From Formicarius rufipectus (lineage: Eukaryota > Chordata > Aves > Passeriformes > Formicariidae): DNA of 64,000 bases. The first letter of the stretch is position 1. Every line of letters begins with the position of its first letter. The stretch spans positions 1 through 64,000 of the forward strand of contig VXAU01001829.1 in the NCBI GenBank assembly GCA_013399695.1, in the 5' to 3' direction. A model generated the notes under the pieces. It worked only from the letters and a program-made list of their open reading frames with translations. It did not search any database and was not told the DNA's origin. A program made the position numbers and the translations under genes. Positions 53,290 to 63,324 of the stretch are shown piece after piece.

Positions 53290-54060
53290 CATTTCCAAGA
53301 CTACCGTACATGGAAGGTGGAACCATCCACTGGGACCATAGCATAGCCCCTGAGCGATGCACATAAGTGACAAATTGTCTGACTCAAAAGATAAAGACTC
53401 TTCAAGAAAACTCAGTGATTTATTTCTTCTACCCCTATTTGCCATCTCCTCTCACATGGCACAATATTAAAAAAAAACTGGAAGGAGAATCTGGCCATTT
53501 GAGAAGAGATTCAAAACCTTCAGCAAAAGAACAAAGCTTTTCATATGATGGACAAAGCCTATTGTCAGAAGAATCAAAGTGTCTAAAGACACTTCCCCCC
53601 TCAGAGAAAACAAAGTACCTCAAGAAACAGCAAAAGTCTTTCTGACTAAAATAAAGCCCTCAGAGAAGAGATTAAGACTCATAAAGGATAAGAATGAGCA
53701 TTTGAGTTCAAGGTAAAAGCTCTTCAGTATGTGATTTTAACTTATGGGAGAAATACAAAGCTTTCAAGGACCAGGTTAAAGCTCTTCAGGAGGACAACAA
53801 AGCCATACACGTAGAGGAGAAAGCTCTTTGTGAAGAAAAACATTCCCTCAGTGAGGATAAATTTTCTCTCTGAGAGGGGAATATAGCACTTCAAATGAGA
53901 AAAAGGCCATAAGAAGTCAGGAGAAACCTGTCCAAGAAGAGCACAAAGTCTTCTGTGAATGGAACAAGATACTTCAAAAGAAGGAATAAAGTAATGTAAG
54001 TAAAGAATCAGATGCTCAGGGAGAATCAGCAGAAAGAGAAAAATGTCTACAAAACCAGTA
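53290..54060 (+). pseudogene. Decayed coiled-coil coding sequence: degenerate 21-bp (heptad) tandem array, possibly Chibby-like
   Basis: From about 53612 to 54050 the DNA is a degenerate 21-bp tandem repeat with approximate consensus AAAGCTCTTCAGGAAGAGAAC, read as the heptad KALQEEN. Unit starts follow a 21-base step, for example 53632, 53653, 53674, 53695 and 53716, then 53757, 53778, 53799, 53820, 53841, 53862 and 53883, then 53903, 53924, 53945, 53966 and 53987. Single-base deletions near 53757 and 53903 shift the phase. Heptads such as KALREEI, KALQEDN, KAIHVEE, KALCEEK, KPVQEEH and KILQKKE are clear. In-frame stops at 53647, 53689, 53695, 53871 and 53987 show that it no longer codes for one protein. 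Earlier, less regular units occur at 53391-53412 and 53500-53600. Heptads of this type occur in Chibby-family proteins such as CBY2/SPERT. A segment near 53430-53480 (PYLPSPLTWHNIKKKLEGE) loosely resembles the region before the coiled coil in that family. The family assignment is inference from memory; the array itself is directly visible. Confidence 0.6.
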
Positions 54061-56550
54061 ATTTTCATTTTTAACCCCATATTATGGTTTAGTCTACATC
54101 ACAGAACATCAGCAGCATCTATTGGATAAAATCAGGCATAGAGCAGTCTCTTAGTGCACAAGCCTAGCAGAAGTGCTGAGACATAACAATTAGTGCTGCA
54201 ATACATAATGCATACCTGCAGTTGTCTGCTATATTGAGATGCTGAGTATCACAGAAAACAAGTTTCTTACTATAGTATTTCAAAGTTTAGAGTAACGCTA
54301 GCTTGCTTGTTTGTTTACCAGAATGCTAGAGGATATTAATAGAAAATGGATTCTGAGGTAATGAAGATTGAAGTTATATACAAGTGAGACTGTGTCAGAC
54401 TTTCAGTTTTTACATCTAGCTTTAACTAGGAAAATAATGCTTTTGAAAATAATGAATATGACTTTCACCATATAACAATGAATTCTTTGTCTCAGAGGTT
54501 TTCCTTCAAAGATCCAGTTTTAACATGAGTTTCAAGGAAAATAATTCACTGCATATGTGCCACTAAAGAAAATTATTATGAATGAAGCTTGAGCACTGTC
54601 TTCCTGCACCATTCACAGTGCTGATTTGCTCTGTTTCTGCTTTGTGCAATTTTAAAAGCAACAGGTATGCATGAGAGACAGACTGACACAGTGAGTATTT
54701 GACACTAGGCACTGGGCCCAGGTCTTTGGGAGACACTTCCTGTTCACTCAGAAATTCAGCTAGTAACAAAATATATAAAAATATTAGTGTAGAAAGGATA
54801 GGGTTAGAATAGAAAATTTTCTAGTCATGATGGCAAAACCTCAGAGAAGGGTTACTTCAGGCAGTGGAGGCAGGATATGTGTAGCTAGTACCCAAGACAA
54901 ACGAAACACATATTTTCTGTTTTGCCAACTATTAAGCTCTTAGTATTTATATTTCTGGCCTGAAAGACCAGGTAGTCTTTATAAAGTTGAGCGTAGTGGT
55001 GTACTCGTGGATATCGTGCCTGAGAAAACTGATACAATTTGGAAATCTTGTACTGGAGAAATATTAGTAGGTTTTTTTTCTTGCGCAGATAGTTTCCCAG
55101 TAAGAACTCTGACAAGACTACCTTGTCTGCAATTTAGAGATTTTTTCATTCAGACCCTTCCTTTGGATTCAGATACTTCATACATTAGAAGCATTATCAG
55201 CAGATGCCTATCCTATCAACCTTGGTTTATGGTCTGAGTGACCATAGTAGAAAGAGGTAAGGAGAGATAAACAGTGGACTACAGTTCAGTACCTTTATCT
55301 GAATGCAGGCTAAATCACATGACTGCTGATGAAAATATCATATAATAATTTTTTAATATCATGCAAAGCTAAAAAATACCCCAAACTAAACCCACATAAC
55401 TTTAGAATGATTAAGGGGGGATATGACCTTTAGAGGGATCACTCACTGAAAGCAAAGACATATTTTAGGTTACTTAAGAGGAAACCTTAAGCAAGATTAC
55501 ATTCAAATGGGATAAGGACAGCACATCTGTCTCCAGTATTTGCCTGATTCCCCTGCTTGGTTCATTCCTCTGGTATTGGACAAGTCAGATGTTACTAGGC
55601 TACCAACACAAGTTGGTTGATAGTGCTTTATTTTCTACAGGATTGTGTTCCTCCATGCCTTCCTAAATGATTCTGTCACCTGATGGTTCACATTTCTACC
55701 TTCTGGTTCTACCTATGACTGATCTTTCCTCACTGGTTAAAAAAGTTCAAGACTCAAGCTAACCAGAAAGTTTCCTGGTGCTGAAAAAAAAAAAAGGTTT
55801 TCTTTTTACCCGCATAGGTGTCTTTTCAACAACAATCTTGTAGCTGTTTCAAGATTTGGTTCCTCTTCTGCAGTGTCCATGATAGACGCTATGAGACAGT
55901 CATACAGAACTTGCATCTAAACCCATGGCTCCTCATATCTGTGAAGAGAAAGGCATTCTTCATGTGTTCTGATAGTCTGATGTCCAAATGTATTCCAGCT
56001 TATGTTGAAGTATATGAAACTGCTCTTCTAGAGCTGCTTTCTCTAATCTTTTTCTTCTCTTGATCCTCTTGGAATTTCATGAGGCGTTTACTCAGAGTTA
56101 GGGACTATGATAATAACTTGGAAAGATTCTGTGCTAGTGATGATAATATGCCTTTTGTAAAATGCTGCATTTATTTCTAATTATGTTAAGGGGTATTTCA
56201 ATTTGGGCATTGGATATTTCTATAATGAAGAAATATGGTGTTTTAATTTGTCTTTACAGCATTAATATGATTACATTTACTTACATCCAAATAAATTAAT
56301 TATTCTATAATTGCATTATGTTTAAAACATTACAAAATTATTGTGCATAATTAAAAATTTCAAGTATGATTAACAGTGTTTCAAAGTATTTTATATTAGC
56401 TGTTTATTTCTTGTGGGAAACTGAACACCACTGTGGCATTAGGAGTGATGAAAAAGCTTCAGCTAAATCTGTATAAGCAGCCATATGCTGAATTTTGTGG
56501 GGTGCTGAGGGTCTTGGATTGTGATCAGCATAATGGAGTCCTGTTGGAGG
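54061..56550. other. No intact gene; weak coiled-coil-like trace on minus strand
   Basis: AT-rich. On the minus strand 56066-55990 reads KRLEKAALEEQFHILQHKLE and then stops soon after, which could be a chance frame or a decayed coiled-coil exon. Confidence 0.35.
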
Positions 56551-57601
56551 TGTGGTGCGGTTACCCTGTCTTGATACCAGGTACCCACCAAAGCTGCTCT
56601 ATCACTCCTCTCTAGAACTGGACAGGGGATTGAAAATATTACAGAAGGTTCATGAGTTGAGAAAAGGACAAGGAGAGATCACTCACTGACCAATATCATC
56701 AATAAAACAGGGGGATATTAAATGATTTTCTTACTCATCAAAATCAGAGCAGGATGATGCAAAGTAAAACAGATCTTAAAAACATGTTCATGCCACCACT
56801 CTCTCTTTCCTGAGCTCTACCTCCTCCCCCCCAGCAGCACAGGGAGAAGGGAAATGGGGCTAACGGTCGGTTTATCACACGTTGATTCTACTGCTGCTCA
56901 GGGAGAAAGTCCCTCCTCTCTTCCAGCATCAGGTCTCTTCTATGGGAGACAGTTCTCAGCAAAATTCTCCAATGGGAGTCCTTCCCATGTACTACAGTTC
57001 TTTACAATCTGTGCCAACTGGGTCCCTTTCCTATGGTGAGCAGTCCTTCCAGAACAGCCTGCTCCAGTGTGAGTCCCCAACATGGTCACAAGTCCTGCCA
57101 GCAAACCTGCCCCATCCTGGGATCTTCCCTCCATGGGTCAGTGGGTCCCTGCCAGGTGGCTGCTCCAGCACAAGCCTCCCACAGGTTCACAGCTTTCCTT
57201 TGGTCATCAACTTGCTCCAGAATGAGTCTCCTCCATGGGCTGCAAGTGGGCTGCAGGGGCACAAGCTGCAGGGGAACTTCAGCTCCAGTACCTGGACCAT
57301 CTCTTCCCCTTCCTACTTCACTTCCCTTGGTGTCTGCAGTTTTGTTCCTCTCACATATTCTCACTCCTCTCTTCTCTCAGCACAATTAAATAGGTACAAT
57401 AAATTTTTGCTTTCTTTAAAAGCTATCAGATAGGTGCTAGCACCATTACTGATAGGCTCAGCCTTGACCTTCAGCAGGTTCTTTTTGGAGCCAGCTGGCA
57501 TTGGTTCCGTTGGTTATGGGTAATGTGTCTGGCAGCTTCTCAGAGAAGCCACCACTGTAACCCAACCCCACTACCAAAACCTGGCCATGAAAATCCAATT
57601 T
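56551..57601 (-). mobile_element. Solo LTR, near full length, same ERV family as 5677-6103 (copy 2)
   Basis: The plus strand starts tgtggtgcggttaccc and ends actaccaaaacctggccatg...ccaatt, so the LTR reads on the minus strand. About 56880-57290 consists of imperfect repeats built around 'ctccagtgtgagtccc...catgggctgcagtcct' type units. This stretch is GC-richer and poor in stop codons, which explains long but meaningless open frames on both strands (for example 56882-57433). The block order and both ends match the shorter copy at 5677-6103. I recall this LTR family, with its 'tandem tgctccag' core, from other bird genomes; that is recollection, not a search. It is followed on the right by an A/C-rich tract and a CR1 fragment. 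No internal retroviral genes are present. Confidence 0.72.
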
Positions 57602-57728
57602 AAAAAAAACCAAAACCAAAACCAAACAAACAAAAAACCAAACCAAACCATAACCAAAAAAAAACCCCAAACAAACAAAAAAACCCAGCAAAACACAAAA
57701 AACCTAAAACTAAACAAAAAACCAAACC
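57600..57728. repeat. A/C-rich tract between an LTR and a CR1
   Basis: Units such as aaacc, caaa and aaccaaacc fill the space between the LTR end at 57601 and the CR1 start at 57731. It produces spurious frames on both strands. Confidence 0.92.
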
Positions 57729-57730
57729 AT

Positions 57731-58345
57731 GAGTCACCTGCACTGTGTATCAAGGATCAATACTGGGACCCATGCTGTTTAACATCTTCATTAATGATCC
57801 AGAGAATAGGATGGCATGCACCCTTAGCAAGTTTTCAGATGACATAAGACCAGGAGGAGAGGCTAATGCACCCAATGGATATGCTGACATTCAGATGAAC
57901 AGGCTGGAGTCTTGTACAGATAGGAATTTAATGAAGTTCAACAAAATTAAATGCATATTTCCCAAGGGAAATCCCTGTGGAGAAATAAGCTCCTGTACCA
58001 GCAAATGCTTGTTGTTGATCATCTGGAAAGCAATTTTGTAAAAGAAGGACATGAGGCACTGGCAGACATCGTTGAAAAGGAGACAAGTGTGCCCTTGCAG
58101 CATAGAAAGCTAATGGTATCCTGGGCTGCATTACGAAAAGTGCTGTCAGCAGGTCGAGGGAGGTGATCTTGTGGATGAGGCCGCAATTAGAGTGTGCATT
58201 CAGCTCTGGACACCCCAGTACAAGAAAGATGTGGATTTATTGGAGAGTGACTAGTAAAGAGCCATTCTTCCTCAGTGTAGAGAGGCTGAGAGACCTGGGA
58301 CTGTTCAGCCTGGAGAAGGGAAGTTTCAAGGGAACCTGTCACATC
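57731..58345 (+). mobile_element. CR1 LINE fragment with reverse-transcriptase remnant
   Basis: In the plus frame GSILGPMLFNIFINDPEN and, shortly after, FSDDIR (57833-57850) correspond to the reverse-transcriptase GPLLFNI...FADDTK region. Later blocks (gcattacgaaaagtgctgtcagcaggtcgaggg, agcctggagaaggg) follow CR1 order. It is truncated at both ends, and the frame is interrupted. Confidence 0.9.
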
Positions 58346-58449
58346 AAAAGGGGAAAGAAAGGCAAAAATACAAAAATTTCTTGTCCTGCCCCCACTTGTA
58401 TAAATATATTTTTTATTAGCTATAAGCATCCTCAGAATATCAAGGCCTT

Positions 58450-59870
58450 TTAGCACCCAACACAGTCTGTCTTTATCCTACCTAACTGGGACCCTTCACT
58501 AAGACAGATTCACTGGTTGAACAGGAATTTTGATACTCCATTTAGAACTACACTTAATAACAAGAGAGACCCACTTCCATCAGGTTCTCTTAAAAGTTAC
58601 ATCATTCCAATACCAGAAACAAACTGGAATAAACTCTAGCAGTTCCCAAAATGATTTTTATTAATACAAGGATGGGTCAATTATTGTGAGTTTTGCATTG
58701 TCCATGATAACATTAATCAATAATGAAAAGCCCCAAAGAAACAAGCACAAAACAAACTCTACGGACAGCACATCAATCTAAACATCAATACAGCATCCAA
58801 CAACATCCTCTTCTCACCAATATTTACCTAACAACAGAAAACTACTAACCAGAAGACAATCTAAAACAACAATCTAAACCCATTTGGTAACGGTGTAAGT
58901 CGCCGTTTCTGGAGCCGGCGCCTCCTCTGAGGACGCCGGTTCGAATCCTGGAGGAACTCTCTGTCGCCGTCTGAGCGTGCTCGGCCGAGGCAAAACGAAC
59001 CTCAGGAGTAAAGGGGGTGGGGCCAGTTCCACGGACACTGTGCCTCACCTAAAAAATCCATTGCGCAGGCTTATCCCAAAATTTTTGTTCGTGAAGTCTA
59101 GCCAACAACATTCCCATTTGGTATCCTGTAGCACCAAGAAGAATTGCACACAACACTCTGGGACAGAAAGGTAGCTGCTTCCCACTAACAAGCATGTTAA
59201 AAGGAATTGCAGACCTTAAAGGAACACAAAAACCAATATAAATACAATTTGAACATATAGGAAATTATACATTAACTGCAAAACCCTTAATAAAGCCCAA
59301 AATATGAAATTCATTACAGTAAAAAACAGTCCAGTCTTCTTCATACACTTGTTTCTCCATCAATGAAGGTTCATTGTCAGATGTCATCTCTCCAATCTTG
59401 GTAGCTTCTTTCTCCTACTAATGACTGCTCACCCCTTCATTGTCCACAGGCATGGGAGGAAACAGGGTAGCCCATTAGTTACCCCTGCAGAGATGGTGGT
59501 CTTTTTCCTCCTGAGTTTTGTTCATGTCCAATCTCTTTTTATACCATTTTTTTCTCTGATAGTTTGAGGGAGTATAGTCAAGTATTTTAGGGATGATAGA
59601 CAGATCACATGGGCCTAAAGGTTCGGCTTTCTGTGCTTCCCAAGGATGCAGGAAGAAAGGCCATGCTATCTCCATAAAACTCCATCCTTCCATCAATCTG
59701 TTGCTGGGAACCATTTCTCAGGCCACTGGGATTCTTTGTCCCTTTTTATGTAGGCCATTTACATCTGACAAAGGTTCCTGGGAACACCGTTCCAGGGGCT
59801 GAGATGTTCCTTGTGGCCCATCAAGAACTCATCAGGACAATCACCCCACAGGAATCATGCGTATGTATAG
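58450..59870 (-). mobile_element. Probable LTR-retroelement fragment, minus orientation
   Basis: On the minus strand there is a TATA box (TATAAAAAGAG, plus 59533-59543) and, about 880 bases further on, a polyadenylation signal AATAAA (58657-58662) followed by a T/G-rich end. Between them lies a CpG-rich patch (58890-59060). The right part (59400-59830) has the mixed composition and short blocks typical of avian LTRs. No retroviral reading frame is recognisable. The limits are taken from the flanking CR1 fragments and are approximate; the long TATA-to-polyA distance is unusual for one LTR, so two elements may be joined. Confidence 0.35.
58890..59060. other. CpG-rich patch containing a Pol III B-box-like motif
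   Basis: Within strongly CpG-depleted surroundings this stretch carries many CpGs (cgccg, ggcgcc, gacgccgg, tcggccgagg). GGTTCGAATCC at 58938-58948 matches the tRNA T-loop / RNA polymerase III B-box consensus on the plus strand, and tttggtaacggtg about 50 bases upstream weakly resembles an A-box. The flanks do not fold into an acceptor stem and the T-stem has mismatches, so it is not an intact tRNA gene. It may be a tRNA-derived piece of a repeat or a retroelement leader. Confidence 0.4.
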
Positions 59871-59907
59871 ATACCTGATTTGAGCAAAGGAGGAGTACAG
59901 TAATAAA

Positions 59908-60216
59908 TTTGGAGTCAGACTGTTTTCTGTGCTATCTATGAAAAAGACAAGAGGCAATGGATTGAAATTAAGATGTAGAAAATCCAGTTAAAGCTGTCAT
60001 TGAAAACCCCACATATTTTATAGTGAGAGTTACCAAACTTTGGAATAATATGTCCAGTGAGACTGCGAAGTGTCCATCTTTGATATTATTCTAATTGGAA
60101 TTGGATACCTAGGACATTTTCTTATGCAACCTGCTCTAACTGGTTCTTTGAGCAGAGGGCTGGATCAGACAATCTGCAGAGGCCTCTTGAACCCTCAAAC
60201 ATTCTGTGATTCTTTG
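59908..60216 (+). mobile_element. CR1 LINE, 3' end, old copy
   Basis: Strongly diverged but in order: aagacaagaggcaatgg, accaaactttggaataa..., ctggttctttgagcagagggctggatcagac, aacattctgtgattctttgg. It is the 3' UTR and the last coding bases only. Confidence 0.85.
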
Positions 60217-61442
60217 GATTATCATACCAGACATGAAGGCCATTGATGTACACTAAGTACCTATTACTTCTAGCCTAACATCAAGATTTCTTTCCTGCTG
60301 TAGTGTTTCTTTAAATCTTCTATAAGAAGAAATGCAAAAGAGTCTCAGAAACAAGCTTTATGTTGAAGTACAGACAATGTATTTAGAGAAAGATGACTAT
60401 TATCATAATTATCATCATTCAGTTCAGATCAAAGTTAGGAAAAACAACCTTTTATGAAGATCATTTGCATTGGGTACAGATACGTAGCTGAATGGGCTCT
60501 GACTAAACTGCAACTCTTAAAAACATGTAGAAAAGAAAGAAATATTGCTAAGTCTTTAAATGCAGTTATAATATGTAATGTGTTCATTCTCAAGATCATT
60601 TTAAAACACAACCCTTTTAACATGATAATTTTTCATATTATTCTTTCAAACATTATCCCTTTTCCTTCTCTCTCTCTTATCATTTTCTAACATGGTTAAA
60701 ACTGTAAGAGAGATGGTAACTAGCATAAATTGAATCTACCTTATAATAGATACTTTCAAAATTTGGGAAATCTCCACACCTGAACAACGCTGATTACATA
60801 TTTCCACTGTCACAATGATAGAAAAAAGGAGTTAAAGTAACTGCACAATAATGGTGTTGCATTTTCAATTATCAGGGAGGTATATTCAGAGTCTTGCTCA
60901 GTTTCTTTCCTCCTGATCTCTCTTTTTAATGTAAATGACTCATGAACCATTGGAGCTACCTGTATTTACACTTTTAACATATAGAAGGGACATTTTTTTG
61001 GTTACACATTACATGACCTACTTAAAGGATGATGCTAGCTGTAGAGACCGCAGGCACATAAAACAGATATAGATATGATGTGGGTACAGGACACAAGAGG
61101 ATCAACATCAAATGCTAACACTGGAGCTAAAGTATAAGATGAAATTCATATTTATGATCATTTAAACAGATGTGTTTGCACTTTAGATTAATTTTCTAAT
61201 GAAATACATCTTCAGAGAATACTTCCAGATGAGGGACATTTCTGTAGCAACAGAAACCTCGTGTTTGAGAATTTTATTGTGAACAGAATCATTATAACAG
61301 GATAGTCCAAATTTCAAATATCAACACAATTTTACATATTCTGAAGCAGTCTTAGGAGCTCAAAAATTATTTGACTGTCTAAAACCCTTTGAAACACAAT
61401 AGGAAAGTAAGAGGGTTCTTAGGCCCCAGGAAAGAGTACTAG
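60217..61442. other. No gene seen
   Basis: AT-rich, no repeat recognised. Confidence 0.6.
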
Positions 61443-61803
61443 TGCTGTCAGAAACACAGCAAAGACGCAGAGAGTTGAATGCACATCCCAGCAGCTTTAT
61501 TGAAGGAACAAACATGCCAGTGAAGGTGAAAGGACAGTGCTGAAGAGGACTTGTAGGAGCTTTGCAAGAAGTTTACAGAAAAAGTGCATTATTAAAATTA
61601 TGCAGAAGTTCAGGCTGCAGGGAGGAAATCTTCAGTAGGGTGTTACCTATAAGATACATCTGCGAGTGTTGAGTTTCAGCCTCATTCTACTCAGTGTCAA
61701 TATGCCCTTGGTTCCAACAGCAGAAGAACAAACTCCTCGGCATGGTACTCACTATGAATGAATTTAGCTCTGTCAAGTGTTTGCCATGCAATAGTGTCTA
61801 ACA
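61443..61803 (-). mobile_element. Probable short solo LTR, minus orientation
   Basis: The minus strand reads TGTTAGACACTATTGC at 61803 and ends ...TTTCTGACAGCA near 61443, giving TG...CA ends. A polyadenylation signal AATAAA (plus 61497-61502) sits about 55 bases before the end, as in the R-U5 part of a short LTR (about 360 bp in all). No clear target duplication and no adjoining retroviral genes were found. Confidence 0.45.
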
Positions 61804-62897
61804 AAACTTAGAATATTCCAAAAGTGAAAAATAATTGCTTGAGGAGTATGGAATATATTAACAGCTGGTAAACAGAAACAATTTCTTGTACATAAAAATT
61901 CTATGCCTTTCTCTGCACTGCAGTGAATCCTCTATATTTTGTCAGATGTTAGGGAAAGTTGAAATGAAGTTACCATAGCAGAAATAGGTTCAGGTCTACA
62001 TTTAGCTCCTACAAAGGAATCTTTTAAGAAAGTTCATGTCAGCTTAAGGCAGACTTATGAAAATATGCCTTTTTTTTTTTTTTGTATGAAAAAAATATTT
62101 CTATCCTTTGAAAATATTATGTTTTGAGTTGCTCTAGGACATTTTTTGAAACTAAGTAGATACATCATTCAAACATCCTCATGACATTAATTTGGAATAT
62201 TAAATATAATGTAAAATATAATATAAAATCAACAGAGGGTCCAGAAAGCAGAACTATTTGTTAAATAAGATTTTGATGTTATTAAATGGGTCAAAAAATT
62301 GAAAGTTAAGAAAATGAAGACAATAGATTTATAAATTTAATATGCAAACTCTTTATACTAGAGAATACACACATCTTATTTGGCATAGTAATACAGCTTC
62401 AAAAGTACTCTGTGCTAGATACACACTTCTTTTTTTTCTCCCCTACAGTTACGGACATTGGATATGCTTCAGCTCAATGTAGCCAGGAGTTAGTAGACAT
62501 AGGCATTAATTAAGCGTATGCTTTTATAATTCAGAATGAATTCTAGAAGAATGGAAAATAGAATGCTTTAACTTTCACTAATGTTCCACTTTCTGGTTAC
62601 TTTACCTGGAGCATAATATTAATAACATCTTTGAGTGAGGAAAGCTGTTTAGAAGCAAGCTAAAATAAGATCAAAAATAGGGAAAGGAAAAAATAATAAT
62701 AATAATTATAATAGTTTTATGCAGTTCATGTTGCCTGGAAAAAAGTGAAACTGGGGGAAAACACCCCAAGACTGCTTTAGTGTAAGGCTGCCCATAGGAT
62801 GAAACAGTTTTTCTTAGAGTCTCCTGTGCAAGAGCAAATAATGTAATAAGTGCAGTTCTTTAGTCCAATGAGAGGTAGGCTGATAATAAACTGAGGA
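61804..62897. other. No gene seen; one strong acceptor-like site
   Basis: A long pyrimidine tract (cttcttttttttctcccctacag) ends at 62449. One frame stays open for about 20 codons after it and then stops; no donor fits well. A short (AAT)n lies at 62692-62706. Confidence 0.35.
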
Positions 62898-63018
62898 TAG
62901 CCCACTGCTCTGGGAAGCTTATTCCAACACCTTGTCACCCTTTCAGAGAAGAAATTTTCCTAATATCCAATCTAAAACTCTTGTTCAAATTGAGGCCATT
63001 TTCCCTTGTCCTGCAAGG
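62898..63018 (-). mobile_element. CR1 LINE fragment, opposed to the next copy
   Basis: The plus strand reads cactgctctgggaagcttattccaacacc...ctttcagagaagaaattttcctaatatccaatctaaa, the reverse complement of the CR1 segment around 'tttagattggatattaggaaa'. It lacks the extreme 3' end and stops where the plus-strand copy begins. Confidence 0.88.
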
Positions 63019-63324
63019 TTCACCTTAGGAGGATCTCATTAATGTATATAAATATTGGAAGGGAGAATGTAGAGAAGACAAGGTCAGGTTCTTTACTGTG
63101 GTATCCACCAACAGGACTTCTGAACATTAGGAAAATCTACTTTATTGTCAGAGTAACTGAGCACTGGTACAGTTTGTCCAGTAAAGTTGTGGAGAAATTC
63201 AAGAGCCACAGGGACATTGTCCTAGTAACTGGCTCAAGGTGCCCTGCTTGAACAGGATGGTTAGACCAGGTGACCTCCCAAGGTAAGCCGCAACCATTCT
63301 GTGATTCTGTGAGTCTATGGCAGG
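63019..63324 (+). mobile_element. CR1 LINE, 3' end
   Basis: Contains ggatctcattaatgtatataaatat, ggacttctgaacattaggaaa, the 'gctcaaggtgccctgcttgaacagg' block and gaccaggtgacctccc, ending in attctgtgattctgtgagtctatgg, a near-perfect octamer tail. The 81-codon open frame here is CR1-derived. Confidence 0.9.

Noticed and set aside
56882..57433. 183-codon open frame, plus strand
   Set aside because: Lies wholly within a solo LTR whose repeat units lack stops; several other frames are also open there.
58938..58948. B-box GGTTCGAATCC as evidence of a functional tRNA gene
   Set aside because: No acceptor stem pairs across the flanks and the T-stem has mismatches.
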